Positions 54,901-61,012 of a DNA stretch of 61,012 bases are shown in pieces. The translations under genes were made by a program, and so were the position numbers. The DNA is from Clostridia bacterium (GTDB lineage Bacteria; Bacillota; Clostridia; Oscillospirales; Acutalibacteraceae): contig JAFSIW010000072.1 of NCBI GenBank assembly GCA_017439545.1, forward strand, positions 1 to 61,012. Reading direction: 5' to 3'. A model generated the notes under the pieces. The model ran no database searches and was not told where the DNA came from. It saw only the letters and a program-made list of their open reading frames with translations. How positions within the stretch are numbered: the first letter of the stretch is position 1; each line of letters opens with the position of its first letter.

Positions 54901-57108
54901 CAGAATTTCCAGACCGTCTTCCAGATAACCTGCCTGAATGGCCGCCATACCGCCGTAACTTTCCAAATAGAAAGGCCAACAGTTGGAGCTGAGCCAGTCC
55001 AATCCTTGCTCGGTACGGATATTGTATACCTTGGGTGCCATATAGTCGTTGGTTTGTTGCACCGAGGTTTGCAGGAAGGTCTTCATATGAGAAACGAACT
55101 GATCAAAGGGAAGCACGTCCCCTTGTCCGTTCATACGGCTGATGAACTGTCCCGCCATGGCCCCCGAGAACATAATGGCGCTTTCCACGTCGCCGCTTTG
55201 TCCGTTGGAAGAAAGGAACTCTCCGTTACTGCCGTAGGCATAAAACCCATCGTAACCAAGGTCGGCTGACCAAGCGTTATAATAAAGGTTCACGTCGTCA
55301 AAGGCTTCTTGATATTCGGCGGCATAGGCTGCGGCTTGGTCGGATTCGCCCATCAAGGTTGCCCAACGCTGTGCCAAGTCCAGCATATGCAGCCACACCG
55401 TACCCGAATAGACCATCACTTGGGGATGAGCGTAATCGTCGTAGGTGGTGTTATAAGAAGGAATATGGGTGCCTGCAGGATACCGTGCCTGCAGGAAGTT
55501 CATAGACTGCTTCATCACGGGATAATACTCTTGCAGATAGGTCACGTCGGCGGTATGCCGATAGTGATTCCACATTTGCATCATCCAGGTGCCGGAGTTG
55601 TCGATCATACTGCCGGCGGGGGTGGGATTGTCTTTGTTTTCATAGTCGGACATCCCGTAATAATAGTGAATGTCAAAGTGCTGGATTTCTCCGTTTGCAC
55701 CCGTTACGTTGGCAAACTGACGGTTTTCGGTCAGGTTCAGTTCAGGGAACAGTTTTTCGTAAACGGGATAAGAACTCATCTTTTGGTCCATGGTGCCGCC
55801 GTAGCCGCCCATTTCCCCTTCCAGCGTGGAGAAGTTGCCCCGTTTGTTCAGTACACCGCAACTATACAGGGTATAACCGCTGTTGATCTGCTTAAATTGC
55901 AACCATTCGGGCATGGAACTGTTCAGAATAGGATCTTGCCACTGGGCAATGCCGGCTCGTTGGGCATCCCGTGCGCCGATGGCGTAAGCGGTCATCTGGT
56001 CGATGGTAGAAAAATAATTGTGATAATATTTGTTGAAATCGCAGGTGGAGAACCGATGCATATTGGCATATTGCGCCTCGGTGATTTCGGGGGCAAACCA
56101 AGAAACCATCAGCTTCACGGTCACCGATTGCCCTGCGGGCACGGTGGCAGAAACCGCCACGGCACTGCCGTTGGTGGTGGAGCGGCTTCCGTTGGTGGGG
56201 GCAGACAAGGCTACTTCCGCGGTATCGTATCCGTTCAGTTTACCCGAAGAAGTATAGGCAGACAAAGCGTTGCTGTTGTTTACGTCAAAATTCTTTAAAA
56301 TGGTAACGTCGGTAGCGGCGGTATCTTCTGCCAAAATCATAAAGGCATTGTTATAGTTCTGGAAGGTAGCACGCTTGGGAAGCAACTGGTCTTTGGCGTA
56401 TTGCATAACACCGGTGTAGGTGGTGCCGCCGTTTTGCACCTGCACGCCCTTGGCGTAGGTTTGGGGAGTGGGCATATCATACCAATCCGCCGATTCCCCG
56501 TTTAAGTCGGTAAGGGTTGCTTTATCCGAATCCCGCATACCACGACCGATCAGGTCGCCCCAGGTCATAATGGTAGACATGGTTTTGGCAGACGTGCCGT
56601 CGTTTTTCAGCACCACGTCATAATAAACTACGGGCAGAGAACTGTCTTTTACGTTATGGGCGGTCAGACCCGAATAAGCCGAAAAGCCCATATCCGCCGT
56701 GCCGGATTGGCTGTTTTTAAAGTCGATGTTCATATAGGGCCACAAGCCGGTATAGTAGCTGTCGGTATAGCCTTTCATACCGTATACCGTGGTGTTGTCC
56801 CGTTGCAGACGGGTGGCGGTTTGTCCGTCCCACACCCCAACCAAAAAGCCATTGGGTTTATCGGCAAAGGATTTGTGAATATTGTTCACACAGTTACGGG
56901 TGAATTTCCCCGTAGGATCAATTTCGTAATAGCCGACCCCGATGCCGCCCAAGGCAACACCCGACGGGCCGTTTGCATTCTTCAGGTACATGTAATCCAA
57001 CTCCTCATTGGTCGTGTTGGCGGCAAGCGCCGTTGGAACGGTTGTGATGAACATGGACAGAATCATTGCCACCATCAACAATATGGATAATCCTCGTTTA
57101 CACAGCAT
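51940..57108 (-). CDS. Secreted GH116-family glycoside hydrolase with CBM6-like modules and dockerin
   Basis: A 1,722-residue exported enzyme. Order (rough): signal peptide 1-30; GH116 N-terminal beta domain about 45-340 (SGVALGGIGVGYYEID); (alpha/alpha)6 catalytic domain about 370-830; beta linker regions; two CBM6-like domains near 1080-1230 and 1240-1390; another beta region; two helical repeats; type I dockerin at the end with intact Ca loops. GH116 catalytic residues appear kept: the nucleophile motif TLEGE (428-432; human GBA2 has YLEGQE) and acid/base TYDD with Asp557 (GBA2 has TYDGW). Family members are retaining beta-glucosidases, beta-xylosidases or beta-N-acetylglucosaminidases. 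ATG at 57108 follows AGGAGG; the longer frame is rejected. Divergent from AraC-3. Confidence 0.87.
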   Translation of the reverse strand: MLCKRGLSILLMVAMILSMFITTVPTALAANTTNEELDYMYLKNANGPSGVALGGIGVGYYEIDPTGKFTRNCVNNIHKSFADKPNGFLVGVWDGQTATRLQRDNTTVYGMKGYTDSYYTGLWPYMNIDFKNSQSGTADMGFSAYSGLTAHNVKDSSLPVVYYDVVLKNDGTSAKTMSTIMTWGDLIGRGMRDSDKATLTDLNGESADWYDMPTPQTYAKGVQVQNGGTTYTGVMQYAKDQLLPKRATFQNYNNAFMILAEDTAATDVTILKNFDVNNSNALSAYTSSGKLNGYDTAEVALSAPTNGSRSTTNGSAVAVSATVPAGQSVTVKLMVSWFAPEITEAQYANMHRFSTCDFNKYYHNYFSTIDQMTAYAIGARDAQRAGIAQWQDPILNSSMPEWLQFKQINSGYTLYSCGVLNKRGNFSTLEGEMGGYGGTMDQKMSSYPVYEKLFPELNLTENRQFANVTGANGEIQHFDIHYYYGMSDYENKDNPTPAGSMIDNSGTWMMQMWNHYRHTADVTYLQEYYPVMKQSMNFLQARYPAGTHIPSYNTTYDDYAHPQVMVYSGTVWLHMLDLAQRWATLMGESDQAAAYAAEYQEAFDDVNLYYNAWSADLGYDGFYAYGSNGEFLSSNGQSGDVESAIMFSGAMAGQFISRMNGQGDVLPFDQFVSHMKTFLQTSVQQTNDYMAPKVYNIRTEQGLDWLSSNCWPFYLESYGGMAAIQAGYLEDGLEILEHTSLVDLRLGYTWTRSLWTRNYITYMTAPVSWMIGDVLAGASVDAPNHTLTLGPSCVANEGVGVSDNLTVTLYYPKYWATVNYNQTSGSFTYKIIKTFYENGEQPITINKVIASPAGVQTTDAQTVTLGSTFTVTEGAVLDLSANVGKFQGVTKEKLLQPVAEYEPPQKEVVANGTGLTTRLTVDGQTMSLPKTESVNFRFNKDNLPADNVTGAYTLDLKGRILPKYSQKYQLLFEYTGNPDDLIIEIDGKVVTDYGTDISAVESQQFTPTPGCALRVITMGLEGGTFYSVKITYKGDVSDATDDVLRFLWWSTTQQMGLVIKERMYPVIQHNDMIRGVEFTDGTVQIENEHVAYTNPGTYAVYSGIDFGDGGNHYIFKIHAAAIRNELSQGGTLQIRRNNKDGELLGTLEFEPTSDTGWGTYVWSSTLMHIPSGLKGTVDICLVFQPKVSNGFLMNYDQFTFARAGDGGAMALATSIIDGKSFTDATAEIEGDHMAWTRPNAYALYTNLDFGETPQNYTFKIMAGAINNEHSQGGTMELRLNSPTGTVIGVLDFTPTGDWAKYEEQIVKLSQPLSGVQDICLVFHPNSDFLFNYTTFTFEKERILTPFDKFTDVATPIYHLGLAGATEQDAHWTDYRYIAQEVVPTKADLYGAALALNLTAGKATVHMELRNEPNGQALATTEQMIESKGNGVAFYDVRFTEKVTVEPQKLYYLVYYLTAREAGNVCIAHGANLGANKAEYVGYVWKMADGQPVVYSAGDKNLTFGFQLITTEEEPTDQEIADEVIAKIDALNVQSLEDASAVAAARRAYDGLTDAQKDLVTNLQKLTDAEAKIDELKAQADQEAIDKAAAKAVQDQIDELNVQSLDDKPAVVAARTAYDGLTDTQKDLVTNLQKLVDAEAKIAQLEKPVDPPVTVTYGDVDGNGKVEATDALEVLKSVVGKVTLTDEQLVKADTDGNSKIEATDALNILKKVVGKIDKFPVEE
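51955..52148 (-). repeat. Dockerin-coding DNA block, copy B
   Basis: Partner of 46857-47050 at an offset of 5,098 bases, same orientation, encoding the GH116 dockerin. Confidence 0.8.
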
Positions 57109-57130
57109 AGTATCGTCCTCCTTTGTATTT

Positions 57131-57159
57131 ATTGTAAACCATTCCTCTTGACAAGGCAA
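57131..57159 (-). promoter_or_regulatory. Promoter of the GH116 gene
   Basis: Minus-strand TTGCCT (57154-57159), 17-base spacer, TACAAT (57131-57136), about 23 bases before the start codon. Its -35 end overlaps the AraC-3 promoter. Confidence 0.5.
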
Positions 57160-57176
57160 GACATTGGTTGTATCAT
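57148..57176 (+). promoter_or_regulatory. Promoter of AraC-3
   Basis: TTGACA (57148-57153), 17-base spacer, TATCAT (57171-57176), about 36 bases before the ATG. Confidence 0.7.
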
Positions 57177-57211
57177 TATAGACAAAAGTTAAGATTTTGG
57201 CTGGTGATTTT

Positions 57212-57976
57212 ATGCAATACGAAACGACTGCTTCTCACTTAAACCATATGATTCGCGCCGAGCGGGTGCAGGGGATGACCTTTGGTCGGCATATGCAATA
57301 CAGTTTTGAGTTTTTTTACGTAAAAAAGGGAGAGGTTTTGTGCACGGTAGAAGACGAAACCTATCCCTTACAAGAGGGAGATGCTGTGCTGGTGTTGCCC
57401 AATCAACCCCACAGTTATCATACCCCCATCTTTTCGGATGCGGTGATGCTGATTTTTGACCCCATTTACGTCAACGAATTCTTTCAATATACCCGTAACA
57501 AGGAGTTTGTTTGTCCCGTGTACCGTCCCGACGGCAGGCTGTTGGAGCAACTGCCCCACCAAAAGGACGTGTTTGGTTGGAAAAGTTTGCTGTATTCCTT
57601 GTGCGCCCAAGCCAACCAACAAGGCACCCTGCGGCAAGCCACCCGCAAAAACAGCGACCTGATCGAAAAGGTGATCGCCTACATTCACGATCATTTGCAG
57701 GATAAACTGTCTATGGAGCAGTTGGCAGAGGAGTTGGGGTACAGTTATCACTATCTTTCCAACTGCATGAAAGACCATTTCGGTATGAACTTTTGCACGT
57801 TGGTGAATCATTATCGCATTGACCGCGCCGCCACACTGCTTCGCACCACCGATCTTCCCATGACCCGAGTGGCCGACCAAAGCGGATTTTCCACCATTCG
57901 CAGTTTTAACCGCGCTTTTCTTAACATTCACGGCATCACCCCCACTCAATTTGCTAAAAAGGTCAAATATGAATGA
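57212..57976 (+). CDS. AraC-family transcriptional regulator 3
   Basis: A 254-residue AraC regulator with a compact cupin sensor (FEFFYVKKGEV, then GDAVLVLPNQPHSYH) and a C-terminal double HTH (KLSMEQLAEELGYSYHYLSNCMKD; MTRVADQSGFSTIRSFNRAF). ATG at 57212 is preferred to TTG at 57197. It is more distant from AraC-1 and -2 than those are from each other. It is divergent from the GH116 gene. Confidence 0.93.
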   Translation: MQYETTASHLNHMIRAERVQGMTFGRHMQYSFEFFYVKKGEVLCTVEDETYPLQEGDAVLVLPNQPHSYHTPIFSDAVMLIFDPIYVNEFFQYTRNKEFVCPVYRPDGRLLEQLPHQKDVFGWKSLLYSLCAQANQQGTLRQATRKNSDLIEKVIAYIHDHLQDKLSMEQLAEELGYSYHYLSNCMKDHFGMNFCTLVNHYRIDRAATLLRTTDLPMTRVADQSGFSTIRSFNRAFLNIHGITPTQFAKKVKYE

Positions 57977-58024
57977 ATTTTCACAAAACACGATGATTTC
58001 TTATCTTTTTTTGCCAAAAAAATA

Positions 58025-58033
58025 TGGTATACT
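58025..58033 (+). promoter_or_regulatory. Extended -10 promoter of the esterase-nagB-nagA unit
   Basis: TGG directly followed by TATACT (58025-58033) forms an extended -10 element; no good -35 box is seen. It lies 20 bases before the ATG, after GAGGAG only. Confidence 0.45.
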
Positions 58034-58053
58034 CAATGTAGAGGAGTGGTAAT

Positions 58054-59061
58054 ATGCGTCGTTTCCTTGCTGTCATCATCACAATCGGACTCTTATCGGT
58101 TTTGTGGTTGCCTGCGGCATCGGCTGAAGACCTTATTTTAGGAATGTCTGCCCAAAGTTTTACCGCCGCTGACCTGACCGAGTTACCCTATCGGTTGTAT
58201 CTGCCCGAAGCACAGGTCCCCGCCGATGGCTATGCGGTGTTCATTCACCTCCACGGCATTGGCGAATGCGGTGTTGATAACGAAGCCCAGACTACCACGG
58301 GGATGGAATTGGTAAAGTCGATCATGTCAAAGCAGGGAGAGGATACCATTATCATCGTCCCCCAATCCCCCGAAAAATGGGTGAACTGTATGCCGTCCGA
58401 CGGCACCTATTCGGTAGACAAAACTACCCCCTCCCCTTATCTCGTGGCGGTCATGGAGTTGCTGAACCAAATGCAACAAACCTACACAATAGACGCCAAC
58501 CGCTTGTACGTGGCAGGTCTGTCTATGGGCGGCTACGGCGTATGGGATCTGCTGGCTCGCTACCCTCACACCTTTGCGGCGGCCATTCCCGTGTGCGGCG
58601 GGGGCGATCCCACCAAAGCATCCCTGATGACCGACGTGGCCATTCGCACCTATCACAGTGCCGACGACCCCATTGTGCCGGTCACAGGCACCCGTGCCAT
58701 GGTGGAAGCGGTACAAAAAGCAAACGGCAACATCTCCTACACCGAGTACACCAACTTAAGTCACAGTTGCTGGAGCCGCGCTTTCCGCGCCACAGACCAA
58801 GTTTCATGGCTGTTTTCTCAGGTGAGGACTACCCAGCAACCGCCCTCACCCCCCACAGAGCCGCCTATGGCAGGGGACGTGGATCAAAACGAAACCATTT
58901 CCGCCGCCGATGGGCTGGAGGTGCTGAAAAGTGTGGTGGGTAAGGTGACCTTGACCGACCGTCAGGCTACCGCCGCCGACGTAAATATGGACGGTGTGGT
59001 CTCCGCCGCCGACGCTTTACTGATTTTGCAATACATTGTGGGGAAAGTCCCCGCTTTATAA
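58054..59061 (+). CDS. Secreted dockerin-bearing alpha/beta-hydrolase (esterase)
   Basis: A 335-residue exported enzyme. Signal peptide 1-24; alpha/beta-hydrolase domain with oxyanion motif HLHGIGECG, nucleophile elbow GLSMGGYG (Ser near 168), Asp in HSADDPIVP and catalytic His in NLSHSCW; Pro-rich linker (PPSPPTEPP); C-terminal type I dockerin with intact loops DVDQNETISAAD and DVNMDGVVSAAD. It resembles CE1/phospholipase-carboxylesterase-like enzymes that remove acyl groups from polysaccharides. nagB follows after 17 bases with no terminator, so the esterase is probably co-expressed with amino-sugar catabolism; the exact substrate is unknown. Confidence 0.87.
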   Translation: MRRFLAVIITIGLLSVLWLPAASAEDLILGMSAQSFTAADLTELPYRLYLPEAQVPADGYAVFIHLHGIGECGVDNEAQTTTGMELVKSIMSKQGEDTIIIVPQSPEKWVNCMPSDGTYSVDKTTPSPYLVAVMELLNQMQQTYTIDANRLYVAGLSMGGYGVWDLLARYPHTFAAAIPVCGGGDPTKASLMTDVAIRTYHSADDPIVPVTGTRAMVEAVQKANGNISYTEYTNLSHSCWSRAFRATDQVSWLFSQVRTTQQPPSPPTEPPMAGDVDQNETISAADGLEVLKSVVGKVTLTDRQATAADVNMDGVVSAADALLILQYIVGKVPAL

Positions 59062-59078
59062 AAAAGGATGGATCGAAA

Positions 59079-59801
59079 ATGAACGTATTGGTTTTTGACA
59101 CGTATGAAGAACTGTCTGCCGCCGCAGGACAAATGTACGTCCGCTTGCTGCAGCAAAAGCCCGACTGTGTGCTGGGCTTTGCCACCGGCAGTACCCCCTT
59201 GGGGCTGTATCGGTTTTTGGCAGAACAAAATCAAAAAGGGGTGGTGGATTTTTCCCGCGTGACCACCTTTAATCTGGACGAATATTATCCCATGGATCCC
59301 GCCCACGATCAAAGTTATCGGTATTTTATGAACAAAAACCTGTTCGACAACATTAACATTGACAAAGCCAACACCTTTGTGCCCGACGGCACCGCCAAAG
59401 ACTGCACCAAAGTGGGAGCGGCTTATGACCAAGCCATTGAAGCCCACGGCGGCATTGATCTGCAACTGCTTGGCGTAGGTCGCAACGGTCACATCGGCTT
59501 TAACGAGCCCGACACCGCTTTGGTAGCAGGCACCCACGTCACCGATCTGACCGACGACACCATTGATGCCAACGCCCGTTTCTTTGAAAAGAAAGAAGAC
59601 GTGCCCACCAAAGCCATCACCATGGGCATGGGCACCATTATGAAAGCGCGGCAGATCGTATGCATCATTTCGGGCAAAAACAAGCACGAGGTGGTCAAAG
59701 CCTTGCAAAACGATCTGGTTACCACCGATTGCCCTGCCACCTTCTTAAAAATGCATCCCAACGTCACCATTTTGTGCGATAAAGAGGCGTATGAAGGATG
59801 A
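59079..59801 (+). CDS. nagB: Glucosamine-6-phosphate deaminase
   Basis: A 240-residue deaminase/isomerase converting glucosamine 6-phosphate to fructose 6-phosphate and ammonia. Motifs: GFATGSTPLGLYR (phosphate site), FNLDEYYP with catalytic Asp, and LGVGRNGHIGFNEP. Length is typical. It overlaps nagA by four bases (ATGA). Confidence 0.96.
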   Translation: MNVLVFDTYEELSAAAGQMYVRLLQQKPDCVLGFATGSTPLGLYRFLAEQNQKGVVDFSRVTTFNLDEYYPMDPAHDQSYRYFMNKNLFDNINIDKANTFVPDGTAKDCTKVGAAYDQAIEAHGGIDLQLLGVGRNGHIGFNEPDTALVAGTHVTDLTDDTIDANARFFEKKEDVPTKAITMGMGTIMKARQIVCIISGKNKHEVVKALQNDLVTTDCPATFLKMHPNVTILCDKEAYEG

Positions 59802-60862
59802 CCGTATATAAAAACGCTCGCATTAACGGGATTCTCACCGATTTCGGGGTAGAAAAGGGCAAATTCACCTTTTTCGGAACTTCCGCCAAAGAAGGCATTG
59901 ACCTGATGGGTCAAACGGTCATTCCCGGACTCATTGACATTCACACCCACGGCTGTGTGGGACACGACGTGATGGACGGATCGGCTCATCTGAATGAAAT
60001 GAGCAGGTTTTATCTGAAAAACGGCGTTACCGCCTGGTATCCCACCACCATGTCTATGGCAAAGGACACCGTTGCGGCGGTCACCGCCAACCTTCCCGAC
60101 ACCGACGGGGCAAAAGCCTTGGGGTATCATTTGGAAGGGCCGCTCATCAACCCCGCCTATAAGGGGGCGCAGGCAGAAGAGGCCATTACCGCCGCCCGTT
60201 TTGAGCATTTATCTGATTATCATCACTTGGGGCTGATTACTCTCGCTCCCGAGTTAGAGGGCGCATTGCAAGCCATCAAAGATTCCTCTATCCCCGTGTT
60301 TTTGGGGCACACCGCCGCCGATTACGATTTGTCTTTCCGGGCTTTTGAAGCAGGCGCTGTGGGACTGACCCACACCTTTAACGCCATGAAGCCTCTCCAC
60401 CACCGCAACCCCGGTCCCGTGGGGGCGGCGCTCACAAAGGATGCCTACGTGCAGGTCATTTGCGACGGATTCCACCTGCATCCCGCCGTGGTGATGATGC
60501 TGTATAAAGCCTTTGGTCCACAGCGGATGATCCTCATCAGCGACTCCATGCGCGCCACGGGGCTGACCGACGGCGAGTATGATTTAGGCGGTCAAACGGT
60601 GTTTGTCAAAGAGGGCACCGCCCGCCTTGCCGACGGCACCATCGCAGGCTCTACCGCTACCCTGCTCACCTGCGTCAAGCAGGCCATCCGATTCGGTATT
60701 CCCCAAGCCGACGCCGTAACAATGGCAAGCACCACCCCCGCCGCTGTGATGGGGCTAAACAAAGGCAAGCTGGCCGCAGGCTATGATGCCGACTTTGTGG
60801 TAACCGATGATTCCCTCACCCCCGTTGCCGCCTGCGTGGAAGGCACCTATCACATCTTGTAA
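59798..60862 (+). CDS. nagA: N-acetylglucosamine-6-phosphate deacetylase
   Basis: A 354-residue amidohydrolase that deacetylates GlcNAc-6-phosphate before NagB. Metal and substrate motifs are visible: PGLIDIHTHGCVGHD, HLEGPLINPAYKGA, GHTAADYD, HTFNAM and SDSMRATGL. It ends the plus-strand unit; a hairpin follows 20 bases after the stop. Confidence 0.96.
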   Translation: MTVYKNARINGILTDFGVEKGKFTFFGTSAKEGIDLMGQTVIPGLIDIHTHGCVGHDVMDGSAHLNEMSRFYLKNGVTAWYPTTMSMAKDTVAAVTANLPDTDGAKALGYHLEGPLINPAYKGAQAEEAITAARFEHLSDYHHLGLITLAPELEGALQAIKDSSIPVFLGHTAADYDLSFRAFEAGAVGLTHTFNAMKPLHHRNPGPVGAALTKDAYVQVICDGFHLHPAVVMMLYKAFGPQRMILISDSMRATGLTDGEYDLGGQTVFVKEGTARLADGTIAGSTATLLTCVKQAIRFGIPQADAVTMASTTPAAVMGLNKGKLAAGYDADFVVTDDSLTPVAACVEGTYHIL

Positions 60863-60882
60863 ATAACAAGCAAAATAATAAT

Positions 60883-60907
60883 CCACCCGCATAGCGGGTG
60901 GTATTTC
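60883..60907. terminator. Terminator-like hairpin after nagA
   Basis: CCACCCGC (60883-60890) pairs with GCGGGTGG (60894-60901) around ATA, followed by TATTT; read on the minus strand it runs into ATTATTATTTTG, a better T-run. Confidence 0.7.
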
Positions 60908-61012
60908 AGTTTCGGGCATAGCCCTAATACTACAGGCTACGCACAAGTGCGTCTTTTATTGGCCTGTCAGCCATGCATTTGTTACGAAACCCCGCTCAAG
61001 CGGGACTAAAAC
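60908..61012. other. Incomplete structured element at the right edge (possible mobile-element end)
   Basis: No gene is seen. Nested pairings are GTTTCG with CGAAAC (outer), GGGC/GCCC, ACAGGC with GCCTGT, ACGCAC/GTGCGT inside it, then a CCCGC/GCGGG hairpin. This branched fold, next to the hairpin at 60883-60901, resembles a structured RNA or the subterminal hairpins of IS200/IS605-type elements. The window stops before any transposase could be seen. Confidence 0.4.

Overview
The window looks like a chromosome segment of a strictly anaerobic, gut- or rumen-type Clostridia (Oscillospirales/Ruminococcaceae-like; this placement is inferred). The signs are a G+C near 50 % by eye, strong AGGAGG ribosome sites, a six-subunit Rnf complex, a cyanobacterial-type F-ATPase c subunit, several dockerin-bearing secreted proteins and an NPKTG sortase signal.

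Region 1 (1-13.2 kb, minus strand) reads as one transcription unit for reductive succinate formation: malate dehydrogenase, fumarase, HdrB-HdrC-HdrA, FlxD-FlxC-FlxB-FlxA, then a soluble FrdB-FrdA pair and the start of an AspT/YidE-type exporter. A LysR regulator lies upstream. FlxABCD-HdrABC complexes are known electron-bifurcating NADH oxidisers. Placed directly upstream of a fumarate reductase without a membrane anchor, this set suggests NADH-driven fumarate reduction coupled to ferredoxin reduction.

Region 2 (13.4-19.3 kb, plus strand) is NusG-II protein, Gx transporter and rnfCDGEAB. Region 3 (19.3-21.6 kb) holds a 202-nt hairpin array, an Xre regulator with a possible small membrane partner, and a MATE exporter. 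Region 4 (21.6-28.0 kb, minus) is an F-type ATP synthase operon in which a b-like subunit, delta and alpha are fused in one 736-residue protein and no separate delta gene exists. Together regions 1, 2 and 4 could form a chain: Flx-Hdr reduces ferredoxin, Rnf pumps ions with it, and ATP synthase uses the gradient.

Region 5 (28.5-36.6 kb, minus) is a housekeeping operon: homoserine dehydrogenase, aspartate kinase, YerC-like regulator, methyltransferase, valS, folC and a phosphodiesterase, followed by a second hairpin array.

Region 6 (36.8-60.9 kb) is extracellular biology: a wall-anchored 5'-nucleotidase, a dockerin-CAP protein, two giant modular metallophosphoesterases plus a small cytoplasmic paralogue, a 1,722-residue GH116 enzyme with CBM6-like modules and dockerin, a dockerin esterase, and nagB-nagA. 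Each of the three giant genes faces its own divergent AraC regulator. The right edge carries an incomplete structured element, possibly the end of a mobile element.
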